From: Pyxidicoccus parkwaysis
GTDB taxonomy: Bacteria; Myxococcota; Myxococcia; Myxococcales; Myxococcaceae
Assembly (NCBI RefSeq): GCF_017301735.1
Contig: NZ_CP071090.1
Coordinates: forward strand, 6,624,001 to 6,688,000
DNA length: 64,000 bases
Reading direction: 5' to 3'
In this document: positions 9,619-19,625 of the stretch, piece by piece
How the letters are laid out: every line of letters starts with the position of its first letter
Numbering within the stretch: the first letter of the stretch is position 1
Made by a program: the position numbers and the translations under genes
The notes under the pieces: generated by a model
The model's input: the letters and a program-made list of their open reading frames with translations, nothing else
Databases searched by the model: none
What the model was told of the DNA's origin: nothing

Positions 9619-10629
9619 ATGGCTGCAGCGAAGTCCGCACGGAAGTCCGCCACCGCGAAGAAGCCGACGACGGCCCGCAAGCCGCGCCGCAAGAAGGCGG
9701 AACCGAAGTCCAAGGGCCTCTCTCCGGCGGAGGTGGCCAGCGACTCGGTGGAGTACCCCACGGATTTGCTGGAGGCCATCCGCACCGACGGCGGCGAGGT
9801 GCTCGGCGTCTACCGCGAGCCGCTGGGCGGCCACCCCACCATCTTCGCCGTGCTCCCCATCGACAAGGTGGAGCCCACGCCGTACCAGCGTGACTTGTCC
9901 GAGCCGCACGTGAAGCGGCTGGCCAACGCCATGGAGCGGTTGGACCGCTACCTGGACCCCGTCATCGCCGTGCGCAAGGACGGCATGTACTGGACGCCCA
10001 ACGGCAACCACCGCCTCAACGCCAGCAAGCTGCTGGGCGCGAAGTCCATCATGGCGCTGGTGCTGCCGGACGAGGACGTGGCCTATCAAATCCTCGCGCT
10101 CAACACGGAGAAGGCGCACAACCTGAAGGAGCGCTCGCTCGAGGTCATCCGCATGTACCGCGGCCTCGTGGGCGCGGACCGCAAGGGCAACGAGACGGCC
10201 TTCTCGCACCTCTTCGAGGAGCCCTCCTTCGTCACGCTGGGCGCCGCATACGAGAAGCGGCCCCGCTACTCCGCGGGCGCGTACCACCCCTTCGTCAAGG
10301 TGCTGGAGGACTTCCAGGAGCTGCCACTCAAGGAGGCCCTGGCCCTGCGCGAGGCCCGCGCGGACCGGCTGCTGGAGCTGGATGACGCCGTCGTGGCCGT
10401 CGTCAACAGCCTCAAGGAGCGCGGCCTCCAGAGCCCCTACCTCAAGAACTTCGTCGTCGCCCGCATCAACTTCCTCCGCTTCCGCAAGGACGGCGGCAAG
10501 CCGGACTTCAACGCCACCGTGGACCGCATGCTGGCCAGCGCCCGCAAGTTCAACGTGGAGAAGGTCAACCGCGAGGACATCGGCCGCATGGGCGGTGGCC
10601 CCGTGGAGGCCGACGAGGAGTCGGCCTGA
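9619..10629 (+). CDS. ParB-like nuclease-domain protein
   Basis: A protein of 336 residues. The first 40 residues are Lys/Arg/Ala-rich and basic, then a ParB/Srx-type domain spans roughly 65-170 with PIDKVEPTPYQRDLSE, PVIAVRKDGMYWTPNGNHRLNAS and a following hydrophobic strand. The GNHR element corresponds to the CTP-binding GxRR/GHHR region of ParB-like proteins. The C-terminal half is helical and lacks a recognisable ParB HTH, so a role in chromosome partitioning is doubtful. The ATG at 9619 follows AAGGAGGG at ideal spacing. No parA neighbour and no parS-like palindrome was noticed. It precedes the response regulator by 48 bases. Confidence 0.8.
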   Translation: MAAAKSARKSATAKKPTTARKPRRKKAEPKSKGLSPAEVASDSVEYPTDLLEAIRTDGGEVLGVYREPLGGHPTIFAVLPIDKVEPTPYQRDLSEPHVKRLANAMERLDRYLDPVIAVRKDGMYWTPNGNHRLNASKLLGAKSIMALVLPDEDVAYQILALNTEKAHNLKERSLEVIRMYRGLVGADRKGNETAFSHLFEEPSFVTLGAAYEKRPRYSAGAYHPFVKVLEDFQELPLKEALALREARADRLLELDDAVVAVVNSLKERGLQSPYLKNFVVARINFLRFRKDGGKPDFNATVDRMLASARKFNVEKVNREDIGRMGGGPVEADEESA

Positions 10630-10677
10630 CGGAACGCGACTTGCAGGAGCGGCCGCCCAGGAGAGCTTTCGCACGCC

Positions 10678-12093
<1,416 letters not shown>

Positions 12094-12124
12094 CAGGGCG
12101 TCACACGGGGCCCCGCCGCCTTTT

Positions 12125-12196
12125 GACAATTTGTCCCGCGGGGTTCCGGGGGCCGCCTCCAGGGACGGACCCTGTCGCCATTCCGGAATAATTCCG
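12125..12196 (+). promoter_or_regulatory. Candidate upstream activator sites for the gsp promoter
   Basis: Two perfect short palindromes with one-base centres lie upstream of the sigma-54 promoter: GACAA-T-TTGTC at 12125-12135 and CGGAAT-A-ATTCCG at 12184-12196, their centres 60 bases apart (about six helical turns). A third inverted repeat, CAGGG-N5-CCCTG, lies at 12160-12174. They sit about 76-136 bases before the expected transcription start, a usual place for enhancer sites of NtrC-type activators. The two palindromes differ in sequence, so at most one may be the true site. Confidence 0.4.
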
Positions 12197-12239
12197 CGCA
12201 TTTGGCCCGTTGGCCCTGGATTGCCCGCCCGGCACGCGG

Positions 12240-12255
12240 TGGCACCTGACTTGCT
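12240..12255 (+). promoter_or_regulatory. Sigma-54 (-24/-12) promoter for the type II secretion operon
   Basis: TGGCACCTGACTTGCT matches the sigma-54 consensus TGGCAC-N5-TTGCW with the exact ten-base spacing between the invariant GG and GC. Transcription would start near 12266, giving a 5' leader of about 23 bases before gspC. The gene immediately upstream encodes a sigma-54 activator. Confidence 0.78.
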
Positions 12256-12288
12256 CACCGTTGGCCCGGCTTTCTTCCCGGAAGCGTG

Positions 12289-13197
12289 ATGGAACTCTTC
12301 TTTCGAAAGTACTTCTGGACGGTGAACCTGCTGTTCATCCTGCTCGTGGCCCTGCTGGCTGCGCGCACGGTGAACCTGGTGTTCGAGACCGCCTTCTCGC
12401 CCATCCCTTCCGGGTCGGCGACGCGTGCGCCCGCGCAGTCGCGGCACTCGGAGACGGCGCTGGCGATGCTCGACATCAACCGTCTGTCGAAGCTCACCGG
12501 CATCAAGATTCCCGAGCCCGAGGTCGCGGTGAAGGAGCCGGAGACGCCTCAGGCGGACCCCAACGCGCCGCCGGTGAAGAGCGGCCTGCGGGTGAAGCTC
12601 TTGGGCACCCTCGTCGCGGCCAACGCGGACTGGTCCTTCGCGTCCATCCAGGACATGGTGACGCAGCGCTCGCAGACGTACATGGTGGGCAACGCCCTCC
12701 AGGGCGCCACCGTGCAGGAAATCGAGCGCGAGCGCGTCATCATCCTCAACAACGGCCGCCGCGAGTTCATCGACGGGCAGCCGGGTGACGGCGCCTTCGT
12801 GCCGCCCTCTCCGCCCGTGGCCGCCAACACCGCGCCGCCTCCGCCCAACAACGGCAGCGGCATCCGCGCCACCAGCGACAACGAGTACGAAGTCCCGCGC
12901 GCGGAAATCGACAAGACGCTCAACAACCTCAACGACGTGGCCATGCAGGCCCGCATCGTCCCCGCGTTCAAGGACGGTCAGGCGGTGGGCTTCAAGCTCT
13001 TCTCCATCCGCCCGGACTCCATCTACTCCAAGATTGGTGTCCAGAACGGCGACGTCATCCGCCGCATCAACGGGTTCGACCTCAACAGCCCCGAGAAGGC
13101 GCTGGAGGTCTACTCGAAGATGAAGGACGCATCCCGCATCGAAATCGAGATCGAGCGCAACGGAGCGCCGATCAAAAAGTCGTACAACGTCCGTTAA
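12289..13197 (+). CDS. gspC: Type II secretion protein GspC
   Basis: Inner-membrane component that links the inner-membrane platform to the secretin. The 302-residue protein has a short cytoplasmic tail, one membrane helix (about 11-27), a homology region around VKLLGTLVAANADWSFASI (the domain that contacts the GspD N0 domain) and a C-terminal PDZ domain near 210-300 with the SIYSKIGVQNGDVIRRING core. A GTG directly precedes the ATG; the ATG is preferred with GGAAG five bases upstream. First gene of the operon, downstream of the sigma-54 promoter. Confidence 0.92.
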   Translation: MELFFRKYFWTVNLLFILLVALLAARTVNLVFETAFSPIPSGSATRAPAQSRHSETALAMLDINRLSKLTGIKIPEPEVAVKEPETPQADPNAPPVKSGLRVKLLGTLVAANADWSFASIQDMVTQRSQTYMVGNALQGATVQEIERERVIILNNGRREFIDGQPGDGAFVPPSPPVAANTAPPPPNNGSGIRATSDNEYEVPRAEIDKTLNNLNDVAMQARIVPAFKDGQAVGFKLFSIRPDSIYSKIGVQNGDVIRRINGFDLNSPEKALEVYSKMKDASRIEIEIERNGAPIKKSYNVR

Positions 13198-13221
13198 TCA
13201 CTCCCGCAGCGCCCGCTCTCC

Positions 13222-15825
13222 ATGAAGACGCTCCCGTCCTGGATGCTCTGCCTGTGCCTCGCGCTCGCCGTTCCCGCGCAGGCCCAGCGCCGTCCCCCTC
13301 CGCCCGGCTCCTCCGCACCCGCTGCCTCGCCGGGGGGGGACCGCACCATCTCCCCGCAGGCTCCTTCCGCCGGTGGTAACGGCGAGGAGACCAACCAGGG
13401 TCCCCGCCGCACGCCCACGTGCGAGGAGGCCCGGCGCAATGCCCGCTACGGCATCTACTTCGACAAGGTGGAGATCGAGAAGCTGGTCCAGACGGTGGCG
13501 GATGCCACCTGCCGCACCTTCATCCTCCCGGAGAACGTGCGCGGGAAGATTTCCATCATCGGCCCGGAGAATGGCCGCGTGGAGGTCAACGCGGACGCCT
13601 TCTACTCCGCCTTCCTCGCCGCGCTCGACGCCAACGGCCTGTCCGTCTACCAGCACGGCCGCTTCCTGAAGATTGTCGACAAGCGCTCGGCGAAGCAGAA
13701 CCCCATCCCCACCATCGTCGACGAGACGGAGCCGTACACCACCAACGAGCAGATGGTGACCAAGCTCTTCCGCATCAAGAACGTGGAAGTGGAGCCCCTG
13801 CGCGGCGTGCTCCAGCAGCTCGTGTCCAAGGACGGCGACACCATCCCGTACCCGCCGGACACCATCATCGTCAACGACGTGGGCTCCAACATCCACCGCC
13901 TGGAGCGCATCATCGACCAGCTCGACAGCCGCGCCGCGAGCGACGAGCTGCGCATCATCCAGATTCAGTACGCCACCGCGCAGGACGTGGCCAACACCGT
14001 GCAGCGCCTCTTCGAGTCGAAGAACGCTCGCGGCGGCCAGCGCCCCGGCGGCTTCCAGTCCAACGTGAATCCCGGCGGCCCGCCGCAGGAAGTCGCCGTC
14101 CAGGCCCAGGGCCAGGAGGGCGCCGGTGGCCCGGTGACGCTGTCGCAAATCATCCCGGACGAGCGCACCAACAAGCTCATCATCGTCGCCAGCCCCGCCG
14201 CGTTCGACCGCATCCGGGAGCTGGTGGCCCAGCTCGACATCCCCACCACCAGCGGCGGCCGCATCAACGTCTACCCGCTGGAGAACGCCAACGCCGAGGA
14301 GCTGGCCAGCACGCTCCAGTCGCTCGCGCAGGGCACCGCCAACCGCCCGCGCTCGCCCACTCCCCAGCCGCCGCCGGGCATCCCCCGCGCGCCGGGTGGT
14401 GGCACGCAGGCCGCGGAGCTGTTCAGCGGCGAGGTGAAGATTTCGGCGGACAAGGGCACCAACTCGCTGGTCATCGTGGCCAGCGCGGCGGACTACAAGA
14501 ACATCGTCCAAATCATCCAGCAGCTCGACACGCCGCGCCGCCAGGTCTTCGTCGAGGCGGTCATCATGGAGGTCAACCTCAACCGGGACGCCGCGTTCGG
14601 CGTCAACCTCCACAGCGGCTTCAGCCTGAAGACGGATGACGGCGCGGTGCCGGGCCTCATCGGCACCAACAACACGGGCAACGGCCTGCCCCCGTCGCTG
14701 TCCTTGGGCAGCCTCGCGCAGTTCGGCGGCTTCCTCGCCGGCCTCCAGGGCCCCGTCATCCCCGCGCTGGAGAAGCTCGGCCTGGACATCCCCGCCTTCG
14801 GCGTGGTGCTGCACGCCATGCAGCAGAGCTCGGACGTCAACGTGCTCTCCACGCCGCACATCCTCACCAGCGACAACGAGGAGGCGGAAATCACGGTGGG
14901 CCAGAACGTGCCCTTCCAGTCCGGCTTCAACCCCTCGTCGCTCGGCTCCACCGTGGGCGGCACCGGCGGCGGCACCACCGGCGGCCTGGGCGGCATCCTC
15001 GGCGGGCTCGGCGGCCTGGGCTCGCTGTACGCGCCCATTACCCGCCAGAACGTGGAGCTGAAGCTCACCGTCAAGCCGCAGATCAACGACAGCGACTACA
15101 TCCGCCTCGTCATCAGCGAGCAGACGGAGGAGATTGCCTCCACGGACCCGGTGCTCGGCCCCACCACCTCGCGCCGCAGCGCGAAGACGACGGTGATTGC
15201 CAAGGACCAGGAGACGGTGGTGCTGGGCGGCATCATGCAGGACCGCACCCTGGAGTCCGTCAACAAGGTGCCGGTGCTGGGTGACATCCCCATCATCGGC
15301 CACCTGTTCCGCGAGACGACGCGCAAGAAGACGAAGACGAACCTGCTGCTCTTCCTGACGCCCTACATCATCCGGGGCCCCGAGGACTTCCGCATCATCT
15401 TCGAGCGCAAGATGAAGGAGCGGCAGCAGTTCGTGGAGCAGTTCTACGGCCAGGTGCCCGGCTACGACGTGGCGGTGGACTTCAGCCACAAGCCCGGCCC
15501 GCTGTCGCGCATGAACCAGTCCGTCCTCAAGGAGCAGCAGCGCGCGGAGAACGGCGGCCCCGGCGCCAACGGTGAGCGCATCATCGCCCCCTCCAGCCAG
15601 GCCCCCGCCCCGGCGAACGGGCGCCCGGCCCCCGGCTCCTCGCCGGCCCCCGCCCCGGGGACGCCTCCGGCTGAACCGCCGGTGCGGGAAGTCGAGCCGC
15701 CTCCGGGTGGTTCCGAACAACCAGTGCCCGTCACACCGACGCAGCCCTCCGAGACGCCCGCTCCCGAGGCGCCTTCCCCGGAGAACCTGCGCGTGCAGCC
15801 GGACACGGGGGAACAGACTCCATGA
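13222..15825 (+). CDS. gspD: Type II secretion secretin GspD
   Basis: Outer-membrane channel of the type II secretion system. The 867-residue protein starts with a signal peptide (cleavage near residue 22, after AQA). The N0-N3 ring-building domains run to about residue 440, including the repeated pattern IIQIQYATAQDVANTVQ, and the secretin beta-barrel domain follows with a Gly-rich gate (TGGGTTGGLGGILGG) and the conserved FRETTRKKTKTNLLLFLTP near the end. The C-terminal 80 residues are Pro/Ala/Glu-rich and probably disordered; no pilotin-binding motif is evident. The stop overlaps the gspE start by ATGA, so translation is coupled. Confidence 0.96.
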   Translation: MKTLPSWMLCLCLALAVPAQAQRRPPPPGSSAPAASPGGDRTISPQAPSAGGNGEETNQGPRRTPTCEEARRNARYGIYFDKVEIEKLVQTVADATCRTFILPENVRGKISIIGPENGRVEVNADAFYSAFLAALDANGLSVYQHGRFLKIVDKRSAKQNPIPTIVDETEPYTTNEQMVTKLFRIKNVEVEPLRGVLQQLVSKDGDTIPYPPDTIIVNDVGSNIHRLERIIDQLDSRAASDELRIIQIQYATAQDVANTVQRLFESKNARGGQRPGGFQSNVNPGGPPQEVAVQAQGQEGAGGPVTLSQIIPDERTNKLIIVASPAAFDRIRELVAQLDIPTTSGGRINVYPLENANAEELASTLQSLAQGTANRPRSPTPQPPPGIPRAPGGGTQAAELFSGEVKISADKGTNSLVIVASAADYKNIVQIIQQLDTPRRQVFVEAVIMEVNLNRDAAFGVNLHSGFSLKTDDGAVPGLIGTNNTGNGLPPSLSLGSLAQFGGFLAGLQGPVIPALEKLGLDIPAFGVVLHAMQQSSDVNVLSTPHILTSDNEEAEITVGQNVPFQSGFNPSSLGSTVGGTGGGTTGGLGGILGGLGGLGSLYAPITRQNVELKLTVKPQINDSDYIRLVISEQTEEIASTDPVLGPTTSRRSAKTTVIAKDQETVVLGGIMQDRTLESVNKVPVLGDIPIIGHLFRETTRKKTKTNLLLFLTPYIIRGPEDFRIIFERKMKERQQFVEQFYGQVPGYDVAVDFSHKPGPLSRMNQSVLKEQQRAENGGPGANGERIIAPSSQAPAPANGRPAPGSSPAPAPGTPPAEPPVREVEPPPGGSEQPVPVTPTQPSETPAPEAPSPENLRVQPDTGEQTP

Positions 15826-17633
15826 ACGTGACCGCAGACCCCACCACCGACGCCACGCCCGCCGCGACGCCCGCGCGCAACGACGCCACCCAGGTCGTCG
15901 CGCACGGACTGGCCTTCTACTGCGGCAGGCCGCTGGGGGAGATTCTCCGCGCGCTCGTCCCCTCGCTCACCGAGGAGAAGATCCAGGAGGCACTCACCGT
16001 CCAGGCGGAGAAGGGCCAGCGCATCGGCGAGGCCCTGGTGGGCATGCGGGCCGTCTCCGAAGAGGATGTGGCCAAGGCGCTCGGCCACCAGCTCGACCTG
16101 CCCTACCTCGCGCGCATCTTCACCGAGGAGGTGGATGCGGAGCTGGTCAAGCGCATCCCCATCAACTTCGCCAAGCAGTCCCACATCCTCCCGCTGTCCA
16201 CGGAGGGTGACACCGTCGTCGTCGCCGTCGCGGACCCGCTGGACACCTCCGCGATGGACCACGTGCGCCTGCTGGTGGGGCAGAGCATCACCCCGCGGAT
16301 TGCACTGGCCAGCACCATCATGGACGCCATCAACAGCGTCTATGACCGCTCCGTCAACGAGGCCGAGCAGCTCGTGGACGAGATGGAGACGCAGGACCTG
16401 GACGCCATCGCCCACGAGCTGGACGAGCCCACGGACCTGCTCGACGTCAACGACGAGGCGCCGGTCATCCGGCTGGTGAACTCCATCCTCTTCCGCGCCG
16501 CCAAGGAGCGCGCGAGCGATATCCACATCGAGCCCATGGAGCGCGAGCTGCTCGTGCGCTTCCGCGTGGACGGCGTGCTGCAGGAAATCATCAAGCCGCC
16601 CAAGCGCTACCAGAACGCGATTGTGTCCCGCGTGAAGGTGATGGGGCAGCTCAACATCGCCGAGAAGCGCCTGCCGCAGGACGGCCGCATCCGCATCAAG
16701 CTGGCGGGCCGCGACATCGACATCCGTCTGTCCACCATCCCCACGTCCTTCGGCGAGCGCATCGTCATGCGTCTGCTCGACAAGACGGCGACGCTGCTGG
16801 ACCTGGCGGAAATCGGCATGAGCCAGAAGACGCTCGAGTCGATGGAAGCCGTCATCAAGCGCTCGCACGGCATCATCCTCGTCACTGGCCCCACGGGCTC
16901 CGGCAAGACGACGACGCTCTACGGCGCCCTGTCGAAAATCAACACGCCGGACCTCAACATCCTCACCGTCGAGGACCCGGTCGAGTACCAGCTCAAGGGC
17001 ATTGGCCAGATGGCCATCAACCCGAAGATTGGCCTGACGTTCGCCCAGGGGCTGCGCTCCTTCCTCCGCCAGGACCCGGACGTCATCATGGTGGGCGAAA
17101 TCCGCGACAAGGAGACGGCGGAAATCGCCATCCAGGCGTCGCTGACGGGCCACCTGGTGCTCTCCACGGTGCACACCAACGACGCTGCGGGCGCGGTGAC
17201 GCGACTGGTGGACATGGGCGTGGAGCCCTTCCTCGTGGCGTCCTCGCTCACCGGCATCCTCGCCCAGCGTCTGGTGCGGCGCGTGTGCCCGGACTGCCGG
17301 GTGCCCTACAAGCCCACGGACGTGGAGCTCAAGGAACTGAGCCATACCCTTGCGTCGTTCAAGGAACGCTACGGCACGGACCGCATCTTCAAGGCCGCCG
17401 GCTGCCCGTCGTGCAACCGCAACGGATACCGGGGCCGCACCGGCATCTACGAATTCCTTCCCGTGGATGACGACGTCCGCCAGCTCGTCCTGAAGAACGT
17501 GGACGCGTCCACCATCAAGCGCTCCGCCACGTCCAAGGGCATGACGACGCTGCTGGACGACGGCGCGCGCAAGATTGCGCTCGGCGAGACGACGATTGCC
17601 GAAGTGCTGAGCATCACCCAGGAGGACATGTAA
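15822..17633 (+). CDS. gspE: Type II secretion ATPase GspE
   Basis: Cytoplasmic hexameric ATPase that drives pseudopilus assembly. The 603-residue protein has an N-terminal MshEN/GspE-N-type domain (about 30-180) binding the GspL platform, then the nucleotide-binding fold: Walker A GPTGSGKTT from residue 356, the Asp box ILTVEDPVEYQ, Walker B RQDPDVIMVGEIRD and the His box STVHTND. A four-cysteine zinc motif is present (Cys489/492 and Cys528/531 in CPDC and CPSC), which marks GspE/PilB enzymes and not the retraction ATPase PilT. Confidence 0.96.
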   Translation: MNVTADPTTDATPAATPARNDATQVVAHGLAFYCGRPLGEILRALVPSLTEEKIQEALTVQAEKGQRIGEALVGMRAVSEEDVAKALGHQLDLPYLARIFTEEVDAELVKRIPINFAKQSHILPLSTEGDTVVVAVADPLDTSAMDHVRLLVGQSITPRIALASTIMDAINSVYDRSVNEAEQLVDEMETQDLDAIAHELDEPTDLLDVNDEAPVIRLVNSILFRAAKERASDIHIEPMERELLVRFRVDGVLQEIIKPPKRYQNAIVSRVKVMGQLNIAEKRLPQDGRIRIKLAGRDIDIRLSTIPTSFGERIVMRLLDKTATLLDLAEIGMSQKTLESMEAVIKRSHGIILVTGPTGSGKTTTLYGALSKINTPDLNILTVEDPVEYQLKGIGQMAINPKIGLTFAQGLRSFLRQDPDVIMVGEIRDKETAEIAIQASLTGHLVLSTVHTNDAAGAVTRLVDMGVEPFLVASSLTGILAQRLVRRVCPDCRVPYKPTDVELKELSHTLASFKERYGTDRIFKAAGCPSCNRNGYRGRTGIYEFLPVDDDVRQLVLKNVDASTIKRSATSKGMTTLLDDGARKIALGETTIAEVLSITQEDM

Positions 17634-17672
17634 CCGACCGCTCCTCCCTGGGAGGGGCCGGGGTACTGAGCC

Positions 17673-18929
17673 ATGCCGGTCTTCGAGTACAGAGGTCTCA
17701 ACGCCGCGGGCAAGCAGGTCAAGGGCCTGCTGGAAGCGGATTCGCCCAAGACGCTGCGCACCAAGCTGCGCACCGACGGCATCTTCCTCACGGACGTGCT
17801 GGCCCAGGCGGAGGGCAGCCGCTCCGCCGTGGCCCGGGGCGCCAACGCGTCCCTCGTCGCGCGCGACATCGACTTGCGCAAGCTGGGCCGCGGCCGCGTC
17901 AACACGGACGACGTCGCCATCTTCACCCGGCAGCTGTCCACGCTGCTGGGCGCGGGCGTCACGCTGGTGGAGTCCCTCAGCGCGCTGGTGGACCAGGTGG
18001 AGAAGGAGCGCTTCAAGCGCGCCCTCTCCGACATCAAGCAGCGCGTGAATGAGGGCTCGTCCCTGGCGGACGCCATGGGCGCCCACCCGAAAATCTTCCC
18101 CAGCATCTACGTGAACATGGTGCGCGCGGGCGAGGCCTCGGGCGCGCTGGACGCCGTGCTCACGCGCCTGGCGGACTTCACGGAGAACCAGGCCCGGCTG
18201 CAGCAGAAGATTCTCAGCACCATGCTCTACCCCGCCATCATGATGGTGGTGGGCGGCGGCATCCTCGTGGCCCTCATGGTGTTCGTCGTTCCGAAGGTGA
18301 CCAAAATCTTCGAGACGATGAAGGCCACGCTGCCGCTGAACACGCGCATCCTCATCGCCAGCAGCAACTTCTTCCAGAACTGGTGGTTCATCGTCCTCCC
18401 GCTGATGGTGCTGGGAGGCTTCATGTTCGTGCGCTGGACGAAGAGCCCCAAGGGCAAGCCGAAGTGGGACCGCTTCACGCTCAAGGCCCCGGTGGTGGGC
18501 AACCTGGTGCGCCTGCTGGCCATCTCCCGCTTCGCCCGCACGCTGTCCACCCTGCTCAAGAGCGGCGTCCCGCTGCTGGCGGCCATGGACATCGTCAAGG
18601 CCGTGATGACCAACAACGTCCTGGCGGAGGTGGTGGAGAAGGCCCGGGACTCCATCCGCGAGGGTGAGAGCATCTCCAACCCGCTCAAGCGCTCCGGCGA
18701 GTTCCCTCCCCTCGTGTACCACATGGTCGCCATCGGCGAGCGCTCCGGCCAGTTGGAGGAGATGCTCACCAACGTCGCGGACAACTACGAGACGCAGGTG
18801 AACGTGCGCATCACCGCCCTCACCTCGCTCCTCGAGCCGATGCTCATCGTGGTGATGGGCGCGGTGATTGCATTCGTTGCGCTCAGCATCCTGATGCCGA
18901 TTCTGCAGGTGAACTCGGCCATCCACTGA
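17673..18929 (+). CDS. gspF: Type II secretion inner-membrane platform protein GspF
   Basis: Polytopic inner-membrane protein that couples ATPase motion to pseudopilin extraction. The 418-residue protein begins with the family signature FEYRGLNAAGKQVKGLLEA, carries two homologous T2SF cytoplasmic domains (about 80-200 and 285-405; the FTRQLSTLLGAGV and FARTLSTLLKSGV repeats are obvious) and three membrane helices near 190, 235 and 390-412. It is the usual size. The stop is followed at once by AGGAG serving the 50-codon gene described next. Confidence 0.95.
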   Translation: MPVFEYRGLNAAGKQVKGLLEADSPKTLRTKLRTDGIFLTDVLAQAEGSRSAVARGANASLVARDIDLRKLGRGRVNTDDVAIFTRQLSTLLGAGVTLVESLSALVDQVEKERFKRALSDIKQRVNEGSSLADAMGAHPKIFPSIYVNMVRAGEASGALDAVLTRLADFTENQARLQQKILSTMLYPAIMMVVGGGILVALMVFVVPKVTKIFETMKATLPLNTRILIASSNFFQNWWFIVLPLMVLGGFMFVRWTKSPKGKPKWDRFTLKAPVVGNLVRLLAISRFARTLSTLLKSGVPLLAAMDIVKAVMTNNVLAEVVEKARDSIREGESISNPLKRSGEFPPLVYHMVAIGERSGQLEEMLTNVADNYETQVNVRITALTSLLEPMLIVVMGAVIAFVALSILMPILQVNSAIH

Positions 18930-18943
18930 GGAGTGACGAAGCG

Positions 18944-19096
18944 ATGAACGACACCTTGGACCGCTGGATACAGCGCGTCACCCTGGCGGCGATGATTGCC
19001 GTGGCGGCGGCGCTGCTGACGGTGGGGGCCCGGCTGTACGGCTCCCAGCCGGCACGGCCCGAGGCGGGAGTGGCGGCCGGGGCCCGGACGCCCTGA
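18944..19096 (+). CDS. Small membrane protein between gspF and gspG (50 aa)
   Basis: A 50-codon gene not matching any named Gsp component. The ATG at 18944 lies ten bases after an AGGAG that overlaps the gspF stop, and the gene ends 61 bases before gspG. The product has a short amphipathic N-terminus (LDRWIQRV), one membrane helix (residues about 13-29, TLAAMIAVAAALLTVGA) and a Pro/Ala-rich tail. Codon third positions are G/C-rich like its neighbours. It could be an accessory subunit of the platform. The function is unknown and the call rests on start, spacing and codon use. Confidence 0.6.
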   Translation: MNDTLDRWIQRVTLAAMIAVAAALLTVGARLYGSQPARPEAGVAAGARTP

Positions 19097-19157
19097 CAGG
19101 ACGACACGCAAACCCTTTGGTGGCTTGCCAGAAAGTCACCCCAGAAAGTGAGCTGAC

Positions 19158-19586
19158 ATGAGCCAGAACACCCTGAAGCAGCAGCGCCGCCGTCGCAGCC
19201 GACTCGGCATGACCCTCATCGAAATCATGGTGGTCATCACCATCCTCGGCCTCATCGCCGCGGCGGTGGGTGTCGCCGTGATTCCGCAGCTCGAGGCCGC
19301 CCGCCGCGACCGCGCCTCGCTGGACATCAAGAACATCCAGGGCGCGATGAAGCTGTACTACACGAAGAAGGGCAAGTACCCGGACACCGCTTCCGGCCTG
19401 AATGCGCTGGTGGAGGCTCAGGCGCTCGAGCAGATGCCCAAGGACCCCTGGAACAACGACTACGTGTACATCAACGAGGGCGGCAAGCCCGTCATCATCT
19501 CCTACGGCGCGGACGGCACCGCCGGCGGCGAGGGCAACGACGCGGACATCTCCTCCGCGGACGCCAACGCCGCGAACAAGAAGTGA
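19158..19586 (+). CDS. gspG: Type II secretion major pseudopilin GspG
   Basis: Main subunit of the pseudopilus. The 142-residue protein has a type III signal peptide: the basic leader ends at Gly17, followed by MTLIEIMVVITILGLIAAAV, so the mature protein starts at Met18 and has the required Glu at +5. The C-terminal part carries the GspG signature DPWNNDYVYI and a calcium-binding loop region (SYGADGTAGGEGNDADI). The peptidase GspO/PilD needed for processing is not encoded in this window. The upstream 61 bases contain two CCAGAAAGT direct repeats beside the ribosome-binding region. Confidence 0.95.
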   Translation: MSQNTLKQQRRRRSRLGMTLIEIMVVITILGLIAAAVGVAVIPQLEAARRDRASLDIKNIQGAMKLYYTKKGKYPDTASGLNALVEAQALEQMPKDPWNNDYVYINEGGKPVIISYGADGTAGGEGNDADISSADANAANKK

Positions 19587-19625
19587 ACAACTAGCGCACC
19601 GCGCGTGTTGGACAGGGCCTTGGGT

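Noticed and set aside
12210..12225. Second sigma-54-like element (TGGCCC...TTGCCC) 30 bases before the accepted one
   Set aside because: Spacing between GG and GC is nine bases, not ten, and the element lacks the A of TGGCA; the site at 12240 fits far better.
19097..19157. Separate promoter for gspG in the gap after the 50-aa gene
   Set aside because: No -35/-10 or -24/-12 pair; the gap is short and lies within an otherwise coupled operon.
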